Of a DNA stretch of 34,200 bases, positions 9,241-16,998 are shown piece by piece. The position numbers and the translations under genes are program-made. The DNA comes from a bacterium (lineage in GTDB: Bacteria > SAR324 > XYD2-FULL-50-16), in contig JAHJRI010000035.1 in the NCBI GenBank assembly GCA_018830885.1, positions 1-34,200 on the forward strand, read 5' to 3'. Under the pieces are notes generated by a model. That model ran no database searches. It was not told the DNA's origin and saw nothing but the letters and a program-made list of their open reading frames with translations. The number at the start of each line of letters is the position of its first letter. Within the stretch, counting starts at the first letter, position 1.

Positions 9241-9250
9241 TCAGACCGGT
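9210..9250 (-). terminator. Probable rho-independent terminator after sir2
   Basis: On the minus strand ACCGG (complement of 9246-9250) can pair with CCGGT (complement of 9217-9221), followed at once by C and six T residues (complement of 9215-9210). The stem is only 5 bp with a long loop and overlaps the sir2 stop codon, so it is a weak terminator candidate. Confidence 0.4.
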
Positions 9251-10056
9251 TGCTGCATCTGTTCTAAGATTTTGGGTAGTGCAATTCCGGTCTGCAAAGG
9301 AATATAGACACTGGATACCTGGGCAAAAGCGTTCTCAGTCGGATTGACAACGATAATCCTGGCCCCGTTGTCTTTTGCCTGTACCGGAAAATCAGCAACA
9401 GGATAGACAACACCGGATGTTCCTAATACGAGCATGGCATCACAGTTTCGGACAAGTTGAAATGATTCGGACAAACCTTGCACAATTTCTCCAAACATAA
9501 CCACATCCGGGCGCATCACCTGTCCGCATCGCTCGCATTTGGGACCGATCGTTATTAGATTATGCAGGCTGAGGGTTTTCAAACTTTTAAAGTTGGCCTT
9601 AAAGCCTTCGAGAAATGATTTCCTGTGAAGTTTCTGAATCGCAGCACAGGACAAACATTTCATTCTGAACAGATTTCCATGAACTTCGATGACCTTTGTG
9701 CTGCCAGCTTCCGTATGCAGATCATCAACGTTTTGTGTAATGACCACATCCATTTTACCCATCTGTTCGAGATGGGCCAGCGCCAGATGTCCCGGGTTCG
9801 GATCTGCAGACAAAAATGAGTCGATGATGTCCCTCAGTATCGGCATCAGGATATCGCTCTTGCTTTCGATGGCCGACATCAAACCTTCAGGTGTCCCGGC
9901 TTCCCAGGGGTCGATCTGATCCCAGAGCCCACCAGGATCTCGAAATGTGGAAATTCCGCTCTCCGCGGAAATGCCCGCACCACAAAATGAGATGACACGG
10001 TTGGCATCGGTCAGAATTTCCGCCGCTTTTTTAATTTCATGGGACCATTCGTGCAT
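9241..10056 (-). CDS. Sir2-family NAD-dependent protein deacylase
   Basis: This 271-residue sirtuin removes acyl groups from protein lysines using NAD, releasing nicotinamide and O-acyl-ADP-ribose. The ATG at 10054-10056 has a near-perfect AAGGAGG. Visible motifs are GAGISAESGISTFRD (26-40, NAD site), TQNVDDLH (107-114), catalytic His126 in EVHG, a four-Cys zinc site (C134, C137, C174, C177), RPDVVMFGE (182-190) and LGTSG (211-215). The Tyr-x-x-Arg motif that marks SIRT5/CobB-type desuccinylases is absent from the segment after GLWD (45-80), so preference for acidic acyl groups is unlikely. It is 58 bp downstream of the 5'-nucleotidase-like gene and probably the last gene of that operon. No acyl-CoA synthetase or acetyltransferase is adjacent. 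Confidence 0.94.
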   Translation of the reverse strand: MHEWSHEIKKAAEILTDANRVISFCGAGISAESGISTFRDPGGLWDQIDPWEAGTPEGLMSAIESKSDILMPILRDIIDSFLSADPNPGHLALAHLEQMGKMDVVITQNVDDLHTEAGSTKVIEVHGNLFRMKCLSCAAIQKLHRKSFLEGFKANFKSLKTLSLHNLITIGPKCERCGQVMRPDVVMFGEIVQGLSESFQLVRNCDAMLVLGTSGVVYPVADFPVQAKDNGARIIVVNPTENAFAQVSSVYIPLQTGIALPKILEQMQQPV

Positions 10057-10114
10057 AATTCCTCCTTTGATTGAATGCCCATCAGGCTAATGATGCATTC
10101 TGGTTTGTTTGGAT

Positions 10115-11719
10115 TCAGAACCCCGTATAGGTCAAAAACCGACACACATCGGGCAGTTCAGGCCCTTTCTGCAGCATGTACTGGAAAAAACGATCCCGTA
10201 TCGTCATCTCTGATATTCGCACACGCCCGGTTATTGGCAAAAATATCTGTGAAATGCTGCCTCCACCGCCGGAATAGTGATAGTCACTGATTTTAATGGG
10301 ATAATTTCTTTCAAACAGATCCCTTTTCAGCCACCAGGTACCCTTTTCGGGCTTGGGGATGAACTTCCTCAAGTGAACAGACAGCTTTCGATTATATGGG
10401 ATACGACGATATCCAAATTCCGGCACCGGTTCACTGAGCAGCTGGATATCCCGCAAGCTCATTAGCACCGTTACGGTGCGGTTATCATGTCTGAACCACT
10501 GGTACAATTCCAGACGCCGGACTTCTTTCCCCAATAGATCAGACATCCGGGAGATGCTCAATTCCGGCAGAATAGTCCCGGCTATGGAAGGCTCATCCTG
10601 TGCCAGTGCATTTAAAAGATTTAGACATGCGGAAGCGCTCTTTCTGTCCGGGATCCTGTCAAACCGATACGGCAGGGAAGCCTTCATATACGCTTTATAA
10701 TCAGCAGGCAATCCACTCATATAATCAGCTTCAATCTTTCTGTTTTGAGATGCCTGATGGATTTGATGTTCAATATCTGAAATCCGCCACTTCTGTCCAG
10801 ACCGCTCCAGTTTCAAGCGCAGGTCAACAAACGCCTGCCCCCAGCGACCACCCTCAATGATCGGGGTATCTCTGAAGTATTCAATATGTGTCCCAAACAT
10901 TCCGGGAGACAGGCGATGGTCATGTCCAGCGATCACCAGATCGAAACCGCTATTTTGTTTCAAAGTCCTTAAGACAGCATTGGTTGCAGAAATCCGGTTT
11001 ATTTTACTGTTTTCATCGTCTCTGACCGGATAGACCCCCGCATGAAACACCCCGATAATCAGGTCCGGCTTTTCCTCACGTTTTATTATATTCAGCCAAT
11101 ATGCAGCTGAGGATTCGATTGAACTGATTTCGATTCCATTCAACCGGTCGGGCCCTATCCACATTTGAGTCCCCGGAGTTGAAAACCCCAGGATGACAGT
11201 TTTGATACCATTGGGAAACAGGGTTATAAATGGTTTGAAAACCAACCTGGAATTTCTGTAAATATTGGCAGCCAACCATGGGAACCGGGACCGCGGAAAA
11301 TATTCACGCTCAAATTGAGGATTGAATCCCAGATCATGGTTGCCAACAACAATCGCATCATAGCCCAGGCTTTGAACAAGCCGGAAAAAAGGGTCTTCAA
11401 CAGCAGCGGACTTCTTCTTTTGATGAAAAAAGGAGACCAGTGGAGACCCCTGCAGCAGGTCCCCGGCATCCAGTAATACCGAATCAGGAGTCTCTGATCT
11501 GGCCCTTCGAATGCCTTCTGCAATATGCAGCAAACCCTTTCGTTTTTCATTCGGATACATCCAGGCCGTTGACATCCATCCGTGCATATCGGAAGTCACC
11601 AGTATCCGCAGGTCTCTGCTTTCTATTGCAGCAACGGCCTCGTTAAGTCCCACACATAAAAACAGCACCAGAATGCCACACATCATACCTGCTAAGCGTG
11701 AAAACAGAAAAAAAGCCAT
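10115..11719 (-). CDS. Periplasmic 5'-nucleotidase/metallophosphoesterase (UshA/CpdB-like)
   Basis: This 534-residue enzyme starts at ATG 11719. Residues 1-31 are a signal peptide with a long hydrophobic core, so it is exported. The N-terminal calcineurin-like phosphoesterase domain shows the dimetal ligands: SDMHGW (D44, H46), LDAGDLLQGSP (D87), VGNHDLGF (N127, H128), a FHAG motif and AGHDHR. The C-terminal part (about 345-534) corresponds to the 5'-nucleotidase C-terminal substrate-binding domain, though it is divergent and I cannot name the specificity. Family members hydrolyse extracellular nucleotides, UDP-sugars or 2',3'-cyclic nucleotides. It lies 65 bp after the rsmB-like gene and before sir2 on the same strand. 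The general assignment is secure; the exact substrate is not. Confidence 0.9.
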   Translation of the reverse strand: MAFFLFSRLAGMMCGILVLFLCVGLNEAVAAIESRDLRILVTSDMHGWMSTAWMYPNEKRKGLLHIAEGIRRARSETPDSVLLDAGDLLQGSPLVSFFHQKKKSAAVEDPFFRLVQSLGYDAIVVGNHDLGFNPQFEREYFPRSRFPWLAANIYRNSRLVFKPFITLFPNGIKTVILGFSTPGTQMWIGPDRLNGIEISSIESSAAYWLNIIKREEKPDLIIGVFHAGVYPVRDDENSKINRISATNAVLRTLKQNSGFDLVIAGHDHRLSPGMFGTHIEYFRDTPIIEGGRWGQAFVDLRLKLERSGQKWRISDIEHQIHQASQNRKIEADYMSGLPADYKAYMKASLPYRFDRIPDRKSASACLNLLNALAQDEPSIAGTILPELSISRMSDLLGKEVRRLELYQWFRHDNRTVTVLMSLRDIQLLSEPVPEFGYRRIPYNRKLSVHLRKFIPKPEKGTWWLKRDLFERNYPIKISDYHYSGGGGSISQIFLPITGRVRISEMTIRDRFFQYMLQKGPELPDVCRFLTYTGF

Positions 11720-11784
11720 AACTAACCCTTTTTCATCTGGTCAGAAATCCATCCAGCCAGCATCGGTTTTGGATCCTCCCCGGC

Positions 11785-13047
11785 CTACCCATGCTTTCTT
11801 AACCGTGCGATATACATACCATTGCCATCTGTCTGAGGGGGAGAAATGGTCAGTCCTTTTTCTGAAAATTCCTGTGAAAACGGATTCCTGATCTTTTCAA
11901 AACTGAACTCTTTATGTGAATCGAGAAATGCATTGATGACCATCTCATTCTCTTCCGGTAGCAGAGAGCATGTGGCATATATCAACACACCATTTGTTCG
12001 GACACTGCCACAGCAACGATGTAATAAAGACAGCTGCACCCTGGCGTTGTCCTTCACCTGCTCACGGGTCAGCCGCCAGCGCAACTCTGGATTTCTACGC
12101 CATGTACCCGAACATGAACATGGGGCATCGATCAAAACACCATCCAGCTGCTGCTGAAATTCAGGCAACCTGAGGCCATCCCATTGTACTGGCAGGATAT
12201 TGGACCACCGCTTGTTTTTCCTGACTCTTCGGTTCAGTTCCCGAACCATGGAGCCGTTTACATCTGTTGCATAGATCTGACCACCGGTTCCCATCAGGGC
12301 TGACAGATGCAATGCCTTACCACCGGAACCGGCACACACATCCCACCAGACCTCTTTGTCTTTCGGATCACATATCAACCCGACGGCCTGTGAGGATAAG
12401 TCCTGTATTTCAATCCATCCTTTCTGGTAATCAGCAGCAAGATTCAGGTTTAACGGAGACAAGACCGCAAGTGACTTTGGGTTCTGCGAGTGAACATAAT
12501 AATCGATATGATTCAAAGTGAGAAATTCGAGAAATGGCTGAATATCGGATTGTTCGACCCGCAGCCAGATATTGGCGCGGGTCTGGAAAGCGGTCAATCG
12601 TTCGATGCTCCAGTCTTCAACAAATTCTGGATTCAAGGCGGATATCTGAACGGGTCCTATTATCCTGCTCAGGATCGCGGCTTTTTCTTCCAGAGTCTTT
12701 GCATCTCTGAAATTATTCGTTTCCAGCCAGGTCCCAGACAACTCTGCATATTCAGCCCAGAAAACAACCCGGTCATCAATGGAGTTGCCGTCCAGTAAAT
12801 AACCCAGCAAAAGTGCAACCCCCTTTTCTGCAGACGGAAGGTGCCTTAACCAGCCATACCACCTGTAGTAAGCGAAAATGGCGTTTGAGATAAACCGACG
12901 ATCATGGGAACCATACTGTTTGTTCCGTCTGAAAAAGCTGGTCAGTCCCTTATCCACCGGTTGTCCGGATCTGAGTGGGTCTTGCAGGTTCGCCAGAATA
13001 TGTTCCAGATTTCTGATCTGATTGCGATATCTGTTTGAATTATCCAT
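11785..13047 (-). CDS. RsmB/NOP-family RNA m5C methyltransferase
   Basis: This is a SAM-dependent cytosine-5 RNA methyltransferase of about 420 residues. The catalytic domain shows the SAM loop (DVCAGSGGKALHLS), the ATDVN acidic strand, motif IV with DAPCSCSGTWRRNPELRW, and motif VI with YATCSLLPEEN. These supply the two cysteines used by m5C methyltransferases. The N-terminal half is helical and NusB-like in position (about 1-120). I chose ATG 13047. A longer frame opens with TTG at 13074, but that codon lies inside the hairpin of the hpf terminator and is unlikely. The family includes RsmB, RsmF and others, so the target base (possibly 16S C967) cannot be fixed from sequence alone. It is probably first in an operon with the nucleotidase and sir2 genes. 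Confidence 0.9.
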   Translation of the reverse strand: MDNSNRYRNQIRNLEHILANLQDPLRSGQPVDKGLTSFFRRNKQYGSHDRRFISNAIFAYYRWYGWLRHLPSAEKGVALLLGYLLDGNSIDDRVVFWAEYAELSGTWLETNNFRDAKTLEEKAAILSRIIGPVQISALNPEFVEDWSIERLTAFQTRANIWLRVEQSDIQPFLEFLTLNHIDYYVHSQNPKSLAVLSPLNLNLAADYQKGWIEIQDLSSQAVGLICDPKDKEVWWDVCAGSGGKALHLSALMGTGGQIYATDVNGSMVRELNRRVRKNKRWSNILPVQWDGLRLPEFQQQLDGVLIDAPCSCSGTWRRNPELRWRLTREQVKDNARVQLSLLHRCCGSVRTNGVLIYATCSLLPEENEMVINAFLDSHKEFSFEKIRNPFSQEFSEKGLTISPPQTDGNGMYIARLRKHG

Positions 13048-13055
13048 AGAACGGC

Positions 13056-13094
13056 AAAAAAAAAGGTGAGCCAAACTCTATCTGGCTCACCTTT
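13056..13094 (-). terminator. Rho-independent terminator of hpf
   Basis: An 11-bp perfect stem is formed by 13062-13072 and 13084-13094 (core GGTGAGCC / GGCTCACC) with an 11-nt loop. On the minus strand it is followed by T9 (complement of 13064-13056). It lies 28 bp past the hpf stop and ends 8 bp before the rsmB-like start, so it separates the two genes. The + strand side lacks a long T-run, which fixes the direction. Confidence 0.9.
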
Positions 13095-13121
13095 CAAAAT
13101 CAGTTAACGGAAATGTTATCT

Positions 13122-13490
13122 TCAGGAAATTTTTTCATCCACTGTCGTTGGAGAAGCAATCTGCACAAATTCCTTTTGGCGGATGCTTTCCTTGCCAGTC
13201 TTTTTTTCATGATAGTTAAATTTGCCACGCCGTAACTGTGTTTCCAGTTTATCGACACACAGGTCGATCGCTTTGTACATGCTAGCGGGATCTTCAGCTT
13301 CTGAGTTCAAATAAAATCCATTTCCTTTGATGGTGGCATGAATGTGATTGCGATGCTTTTCAACGCCCATTGAAAACTTCGCATTGAGATTGAAATCAGT
13401 ATATTTCTTAATGCGGCTGACTCTCTCGGTCACATAATTCTTCAATGCATCAGTTAGATCCATCTGTTTTGCTGTTATGGATACATCCAT
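13122..13490 (-). CDS. hpf: Ribosome hibernation-promoting factor (HPF/YfiA family)
   Basis: This 122-residue protein binds the 30S decoding centre to silence or protect ribosomes in slow growth. I chose ATG 13488-13490 because AGGAGG stands 5 bases upstream and the family begins in this way (MDVSITAKQMDLTDALKNYV). A longer frame from 13574 adds an unrelated 28-residue leader. The body shows the beta-alpha-beta-beta-beta-alpha pattern with MGVEKHRNHIHATIKG and the closing helix AIDLCVDKLETQLRR followed by basic residues. The length is between short (about 95) and long (about 180) forms, with a roughly 25-residue tail but no long-form dimerisation domain. It has its own strong terminator downstream and a 160-bp upstream gap, so it is likely monocistronic. 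rpoN and PTS genes, frequent neighbours in Proteobacteria, are absent here. Confidence 0.93.
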   Translation of the reverse strand: MDVSITAKQMDLTDALKNYVTERVSRIKKYTDFNLNAKFSMGVEKHRNHIHATIKGNGFYLNSEAEDPASMYKAIDLCVDKLETQLRRGKFNYHEKKTGKESIRQKEFVQIASPTTVDEKIS

Positions 13491-13650
13491 ACTTGTCCTC
13501 CTAGTTATTAATAAGGATTGAACAAATTGCCTATCATGATAAAACCAAGCAGACCATTGACGCACCTGCTTCAAAAAACCTTACTATGATTAATACAGCA
13601 ACGGGCTTAAAATATCCAGCAATTTTTAGGGTTTTCGTTCTGTTTCGACA

Positions 13651-14418
13651 TTAAAAGTTGTCTTTCATCATTCTGAGTACACCCATCCGTTCAGTGCGCC
13701 CCCGTTCGTTTCCTGGGTCAACTACTGCAGCAACAGCCGGGCGATCAATTCGCAGAAATGGATTGATTCTTTTTTCCAGTTCGAGGGTTGTCGGTGTTGA
13801 AAAACGACCGGAACCGATTAATCTATCGACACTTTTTTGATATGATGCCAGATCCATATTCCCGGGATCGATTGTCCGGGCAAAACGAATATTCGCCTGG
13901 GTATATTCATGACCAAAATAGATTTTGGTCCGGTCGGAAAATGAGGCAATTTTGTCCATGGCACGCTCCAGATCGGCAGGCTGACCTTCAAAGAGCCTGC
14001 CGCAGCCGGCTGAAAAAAAAGCGTCCCCTACAAACAGGTTTCCATCAATATGGTATGCCGTGCAGAACATCGTATGGGCCGGCAAACTGACAACCTCTAT
14101 CTCACGCTGTCCGAAGGTAACCGTATCCCCCTCTTTGACATTCAATCCCGCCGCTGGCAGTCTCTTTTCACCATCCGGCTTGACAACGACCGCGTCTGGG
14201 AAATGTTTTTTCATATTTTCAATTTCCCCGGCATGATCAAAATGAGAATGGGTTATCAGAATATAGTCCAGTCCCCATTTGTTTTTTTCAAGCCTCTCCA
14301 GGACTGGGTCGATTTCTCCACAATCAACCAGTGCCGTGAGATGTGCCTGATCATCATGAATCAGATAGGAAAAATTATCATCGTAGTAGGGTACAGTTTC
14401 AATTATAAGTTCTTTCAT
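13651..14418 (-). CDS. gloB: Glyoxalase II-like metallo-beta-lactamase hydrolase
   Basis: This 255-residue protein is probably a hydroxyacylglutathione hydrolase, cleaving S-lactoylglutathione in methylglyoxal detoxification. The metal ligands are visible: THSHFDHAG (H57, H59, D61, H62), PAHT (H115), GDAFF (D132) and GHEY (H170). The family-specific GCGRLFEGQP stretch (138-147), YTQANIRFA (172-180) and NPFLR near the C-terminus are typical of GloB rather than of other beta-lactamase-fold enzymes. The usual GHTxGH after the first half is replaced by AHTMFC, a mild divergence. It starts 11 bp after the folK stop, implying co-transcription and possibly translational coupling. Bacteria lacking glutathione sometimes carry related thioesterases for other thiols, so the thiol partner is uncertain. 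Confidence 0.87.
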   Translation of the reverse strand: MKELIIETVPYYDDNFSYLIHDDQAHLTALVDCGEIDPVLERLEKNKWGLDYILITHSHFDHAGEIENMKKHFPDAVVVKPDGEKRLPAAGLNVKEGDTVTFGQREIEVVSLPAHTMFCTAYHIDGNLFVGDAFFSAGCGRLFEGQPADLERAMDKIASFSDRTKIYFGHEYTQANIRFARTIDPGNMDLASYQKSVDRLIGSGRFSTPTTLELEKRINPFLRIDRPAVAAVVDPGNERGRTERMGVLRMMKDNF

Positions 14419-14429
14419 CTTGATACCGG

Positions 14430-14966
14430 CTAATATGTGGACGGAACCGCCTGGTCATCCGCTGCGATCCTCACAGGATGGGTCCTTAATGAATGTGGAA
14501 TCTTTCCCAGCAGATCAGATAGGGCAAGCCCGCTACCAGGATAAACCAGGGCATTGTCTAATTCCAGCAAGGGAATCAAAAAAAAGTCCCGGTTTGGTAA
14601 ATCATAATGGGGAATCGTCAACCGAGGCAACTCAATGAACTCGACACCCCAGAGCAGGATGTCAATATCGATGATGCGAGATTCCCATTTCACGCCGTTT
14701 CGCTTTCGCCCCACCCGATGTTCTATTTCGGTGATCACATCCAGTACCTCCTCGGGCTGCAGATGTGTCTGGCATCGTACCGCGCAATTGATGTATGCCT
14801 GTTGTGGCTGATTTTGAAATGGTTCTGTCAGGTAAAGGGAAGAAACACTGAATCGATCTGGAAAGTTCTCTTTGAGCAAGTGAATACTCTTTGAGACATA
14901 TTGCTGCCTGGGGGCTATGTTGCTGCCCAGTGACAGAAAAATCAGGTTTTTATCAGCAGTTTCCAA
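14430..14966 (-). CDS. folK: 6-hydroxymethyl-7,8-dihydropterin pyrophosphokinase
   Basis: This 178-residue enzyme transfers pyrophosphate from ATP to 6-hydroxymethyl-dihydropterin in folate synthesis. Motifs are LSLGSNIAPR near the N-terminus, the EIEHRVGRKRNGVKWESRIIDIDILLWG region containing the two metal-binding aspartates of DIDIL, and IPHYDLPNRDFFLIPLLEL. The frame starts with TTG at 14966 and no ATG occurs before the conserved LSLGSN, so a TTG start is the only reasonable choice. No strong ribosome site is visible. It follows the small exported-protein gene by 32 bp and precedes the gloB-like gene by 11 bp. folB and folP, common neighbours, are not in the window. Confidence 0.94.
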   Translation of the reverse strand: METADKNLIFLSLGSNIAPRQQYVSKSIHLLKENFPDRFSVSSLYLTEPFQNQPQQAYINCAVRCQTHLQPEEVLDVITEIEHRVGRKRNGVKWESRIIDIDILLWGVEFIELPRLTIPHYDLPNRDFFLIPLLELDNALVYPGSGLALSDLLGKIPHSLRTHPVRIAADDQAVPSTY

Positions 14967-14998
14967 AAAGATAAGTGACTGACAAGGCGGTTTTGCCT

Positions 14999-15475
14999 TT
15001 AGAATTTAAAGTGGAGATTAACCAGGTTGATGCTCTTTTTGTCTCTGACAGCGCCGGAGGAGGCAAAAAATCGTTGACCATCCGGGTTTTTGTCATAGTC
15101 CGGGTAGAAGGCAATTCTTGAACGGCTCTCATCAAATGTGATCCCCCGAATCGAGAAATAAACCCCTGCCGCCATTCCCAATATCCCGCCGTAGGTTGCA
15201 CCTATAAGAAACTGTTCAGATAAACGACTGAATTTAAACCGTTCATCAGAAGAGATGGAGTCATCCAGGGTTGACCAGCCCATTAACAGCATGCCTCCAT
15301 TGACAGATCCCCACAAAACATTTAAAAAAACGTTTTTCATCGGAGGCTGTGGCCTCATCACCATGCCTCCCGGAGGTTGCTGCAGGGCTGCCTGTCCAAA
15401 GATGGGATTCATTTCTCCCAGGATAATGATGGACAGAAACAGACAGGTGATCAACTTCTTTGCGGTCAACGACAT
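14999..15475 (-). CDS. Exported glycine-rich hypothetical protein
   Basis: This 158-residue protein starts at ATG 15475 after a purine-rich AAAAAGGG. Residues 1-28 look like a signal peptide ending near IFGQAA. A proline/methionine-rich segment (33-45) follows, then two hydrophobic glycine-rich stretches (about 49-69 and 87-110) that could span or sit on a membrane. A polar C-terminal part ends in aromatic LHFKF, and a terminal Phe is common in outer-membrane proteins. I do not recognise a family. It is 83 bp downstream of the HU/IHF-like gene and 32 bp upstream of folK, so it is likely in that operon. Function unknown. Confidence 0.65.
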   Translation of the reverse strand: MSLTAKKLITCLFLSIIILGEMNPIFGQAALQQPPGGMVMRPQPPMKNVFLNVLWGSVNGGMLLMGWSTLDDSISSDERFKFSRLSEQFLIGATYGGILGMAAGVYFSIRGITFDESRSRIAFYPDYDKNPDGQRFFASSGAVRDKKSINLVNLHFKF

Positions 15476-15558
15476 ACACTGGGCCCTTTTTCAAATTTCT
15501 CAACTGAAAACGCCTTTCAATCGCGCTTTATCTCAATCGACCGTCCGGAGGGCAAAAA

Positions 15559-15849
15559 TTAGTCGGCCGTTGGATTGAGTTCCTTTCGAAAGACTTTTGA
15601 AGGATAGAAAGTGACAACAGTCCTTTCAGAGATTTCATAAGCTACTTTTGTCTTTGGATTTCTTCCGATCCGGGCTCTTTTGTGACGCACTTTAAAATAT
15701 CCGAACCCAGAAATCATCACCTCTTCGCCTGCTGCAAGCGACTGTTTGACGATTTTCAAGATCGCTTCAACAAGATTTTTTGCGTATTTGCGATCATGGG
15801 TAATTTTTGTCATCACATCACGAATGATATCTTCCTTTATCCTTGTCAT
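15559..15849 (-). CDS. HU/IHF-family DNA-bending protein
   Basis: This 96-residue nucleoid protein belongs to the histone-like family that bends DNA as a dimer. I chose ATG 15847-15849 because GGAG lies 7 bases upstream; a TTG at 15861 would add four residues only. The family signature covers the two-strand arm: SGFGYFKVRHKRARIGRNPKT, with GRNP at the arm tip carrying the intercalating proline. It is followed by EISERTVVTFYPSKVFRKELN. The RNPKT arm and arm-flanking residues resemble IHF alpha more than HU, but no paired subunit is present, so I do not assign a symbol. The upstream region carries nested inverted repeats that could be an operator. It appears to lead the operon with the exported protein, folK and gloB. 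Confidence 0.92.
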   Translation of the reverse strand: MTRIKEDIIRDVMTKITHDRKYAKNLVEAILKIVKQSLAAGEEVMISGFGYFKVRHKRARIGRNPKTKVAYEISERTVVTFYPSKVFRKELNPTAD

Positions 15850-16393
15850 TTCATTCTCCAACTATCGAAACAAATTCCTTACTCCAAAAAAGCAATATCT
15901 GTTCCTGATGGAACAAAAACCGCTGGAGTATGTATAAAAAAATGAAAGCCGTTTATTCAATCAGCCTTTTGCGGTTAAAATAAAATCCGTTCTTTGCAAC
16001 AGTCTTTAGGTTATAATTTTAATGAGCTGAAATCAATGTTAAAATTTCATTTATTTGCAAATCCTTCTCTTTTAAATATCCCGTCAATAGACGGATGCAG
16101 CAGATAAAGCATCTTCACAGCCATTGTCAGATAAAAATATTTTCATCATTCTAAATTTTATTGCCATATGGGTATGATTTCTGCCGTCTTGCCCAAAATA
16201 CCTGAGAGACAGCGGGATGGCGGATGATCAGGCTTGGCTTCAATCCAGAAGTATGATATTTCTAGCGTTTAATGGTTGAATATTAAATAATAGGTACTAC
16301 CTGCAGATTCCTGACAGCTGTCCTGCTGAAATCGGTTTGGTTCTGATCTGACTCAGGTATCCGGGAACACTTTTTTGAATCTGTCAATTTAAA
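15850..16393. other. Divergent intergenic region, AT-rich
   Basis: This 544-bp gap between the HU/IHF-like gene (-) and the DsbD-alpha-like gene (+) must hold both promoters. Apart from the nested dyad at 15881-15929 it is AT-rich with no gene or RNA that I can support. An AT-dense block at about 16010-16180 is a natural target for nucleoid proteins. Confidence 0.4.
15881..15929. promoter_or_regulatory. Nested inverted repeats upstream of HU/IHF-like gene
   Basis: An inner perfect dyad TGTTCC-TGAT-GGAACA lies at 15900-15915. An outer pair ACTCCA (15881-15886) and TGGAGT (15924-15929) surrounds it. The block begins 32 bp upstream of the chosen ATG, so it could be an operator or a leader hairpin. 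The regulator is unknown. Confidence 0.4.
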
Positions 16394-16957
16394 ATGGTTC
16401 AATCTGAAAACAGCCAAAGAATTTTTTTCATCAGTCTATTCACCCTGTACCTGGTGTTTTTCTTTTTTCCCTGCTGGGCCCAGGCGGCGGATCATATTGA
16501 TTTTGACAATCTCAAAATGGATCAGGAGATTGATCCTGGCAACCGTTCCATTTTGATTATTGCTGAGGTCAGACCGGCGGCTGTTATACCGGGAGAAGAA
16601 CTGACCCTTCGAATTATAGGCCGAACCGAATCTGGTTACCATCTTTACTCAATCCGGAAACAGGGTGAATATGCTCCCGATCCGACAAAAATCGTTGTTA
16701 AAAATCCATTTCTCACATCATCATCAGAAATGAAGGAATCACCAACCGTTCTGGTAATTGATGAAGCCTTTGAGATGTCCCTGCAGGTGCATAAAGGCGA
16801 CTTTTGGATCAGTCGATCCTTTTTGATGAATAAAATGACACCACCAGGTTCATATCGGATATCGGGGTATCTGCTCTATCAAGTCTGCAGCAGTCGAATC
16901 TGCTCATTGCCCCTGAAAAAACGTTTCAACACCGAAATCATTGTTAATAAACCGTAA
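16394..16957 (+). CDS. Stand-alone DsbD-alpha-like exported protein
   Basis: This 187-residue protein starts at ATG 16394. Residues about 10-31 are a hydrophobic signal sequence ending in AQA, so it is periplasmic. The mature part resembles the N-terminal immunoglobulin-like domain of DsbD (PF11412 type): GYHLYS at 81-86, PDPTKI, and near the end LYQVCSSRICSLP. The cysteine pair C165/C170 sits where DsbD-alpha has its reactive pair (there spaced C-x5-C, here C-x4-C). DsbD proper continues with a membrane domain and a thioredoxin domain, both absent here. It may pass electrons to periplasmic thiol proteins from another membrane reductase. It is 41 bp upstream of mutM. Assignment rests on motif order and length only. 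Confidence 0.65.
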   Translation: MVQSENSQRIFFISLFTLYLVFFFFPCWAQAADHIDFDNLKMDQEIDPGNRSILIIAEVRPAAVIPGEELTLRIIGRTESGYHLYSIRKQGEYAPDPTKIVVKNPFLTSSSEMKESPTVLVIDEAFEMSLQVHKGDFWISRSFLMNKMTPPGSYRISGYLLYQVCSSRICSLPLKKRFNTEIIVNKP

Positions 16958-16998
16958 CGAGATTCGATTCAACACCAAAACCGCAGGTCCATCCATCT

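Noticed and set aside
14953-15201. 82-codon frame over the exported-protein gene end and folK start
   Set aside because: It is a shadow of the 158-residue exported-protein gene in another frame.
16190-16290. CTGAGA-containing stretch suggesting a TPP riboswitch
   Set aside because: The partner motifs of the THI box are missing and the downstream gene has no thiamine link.
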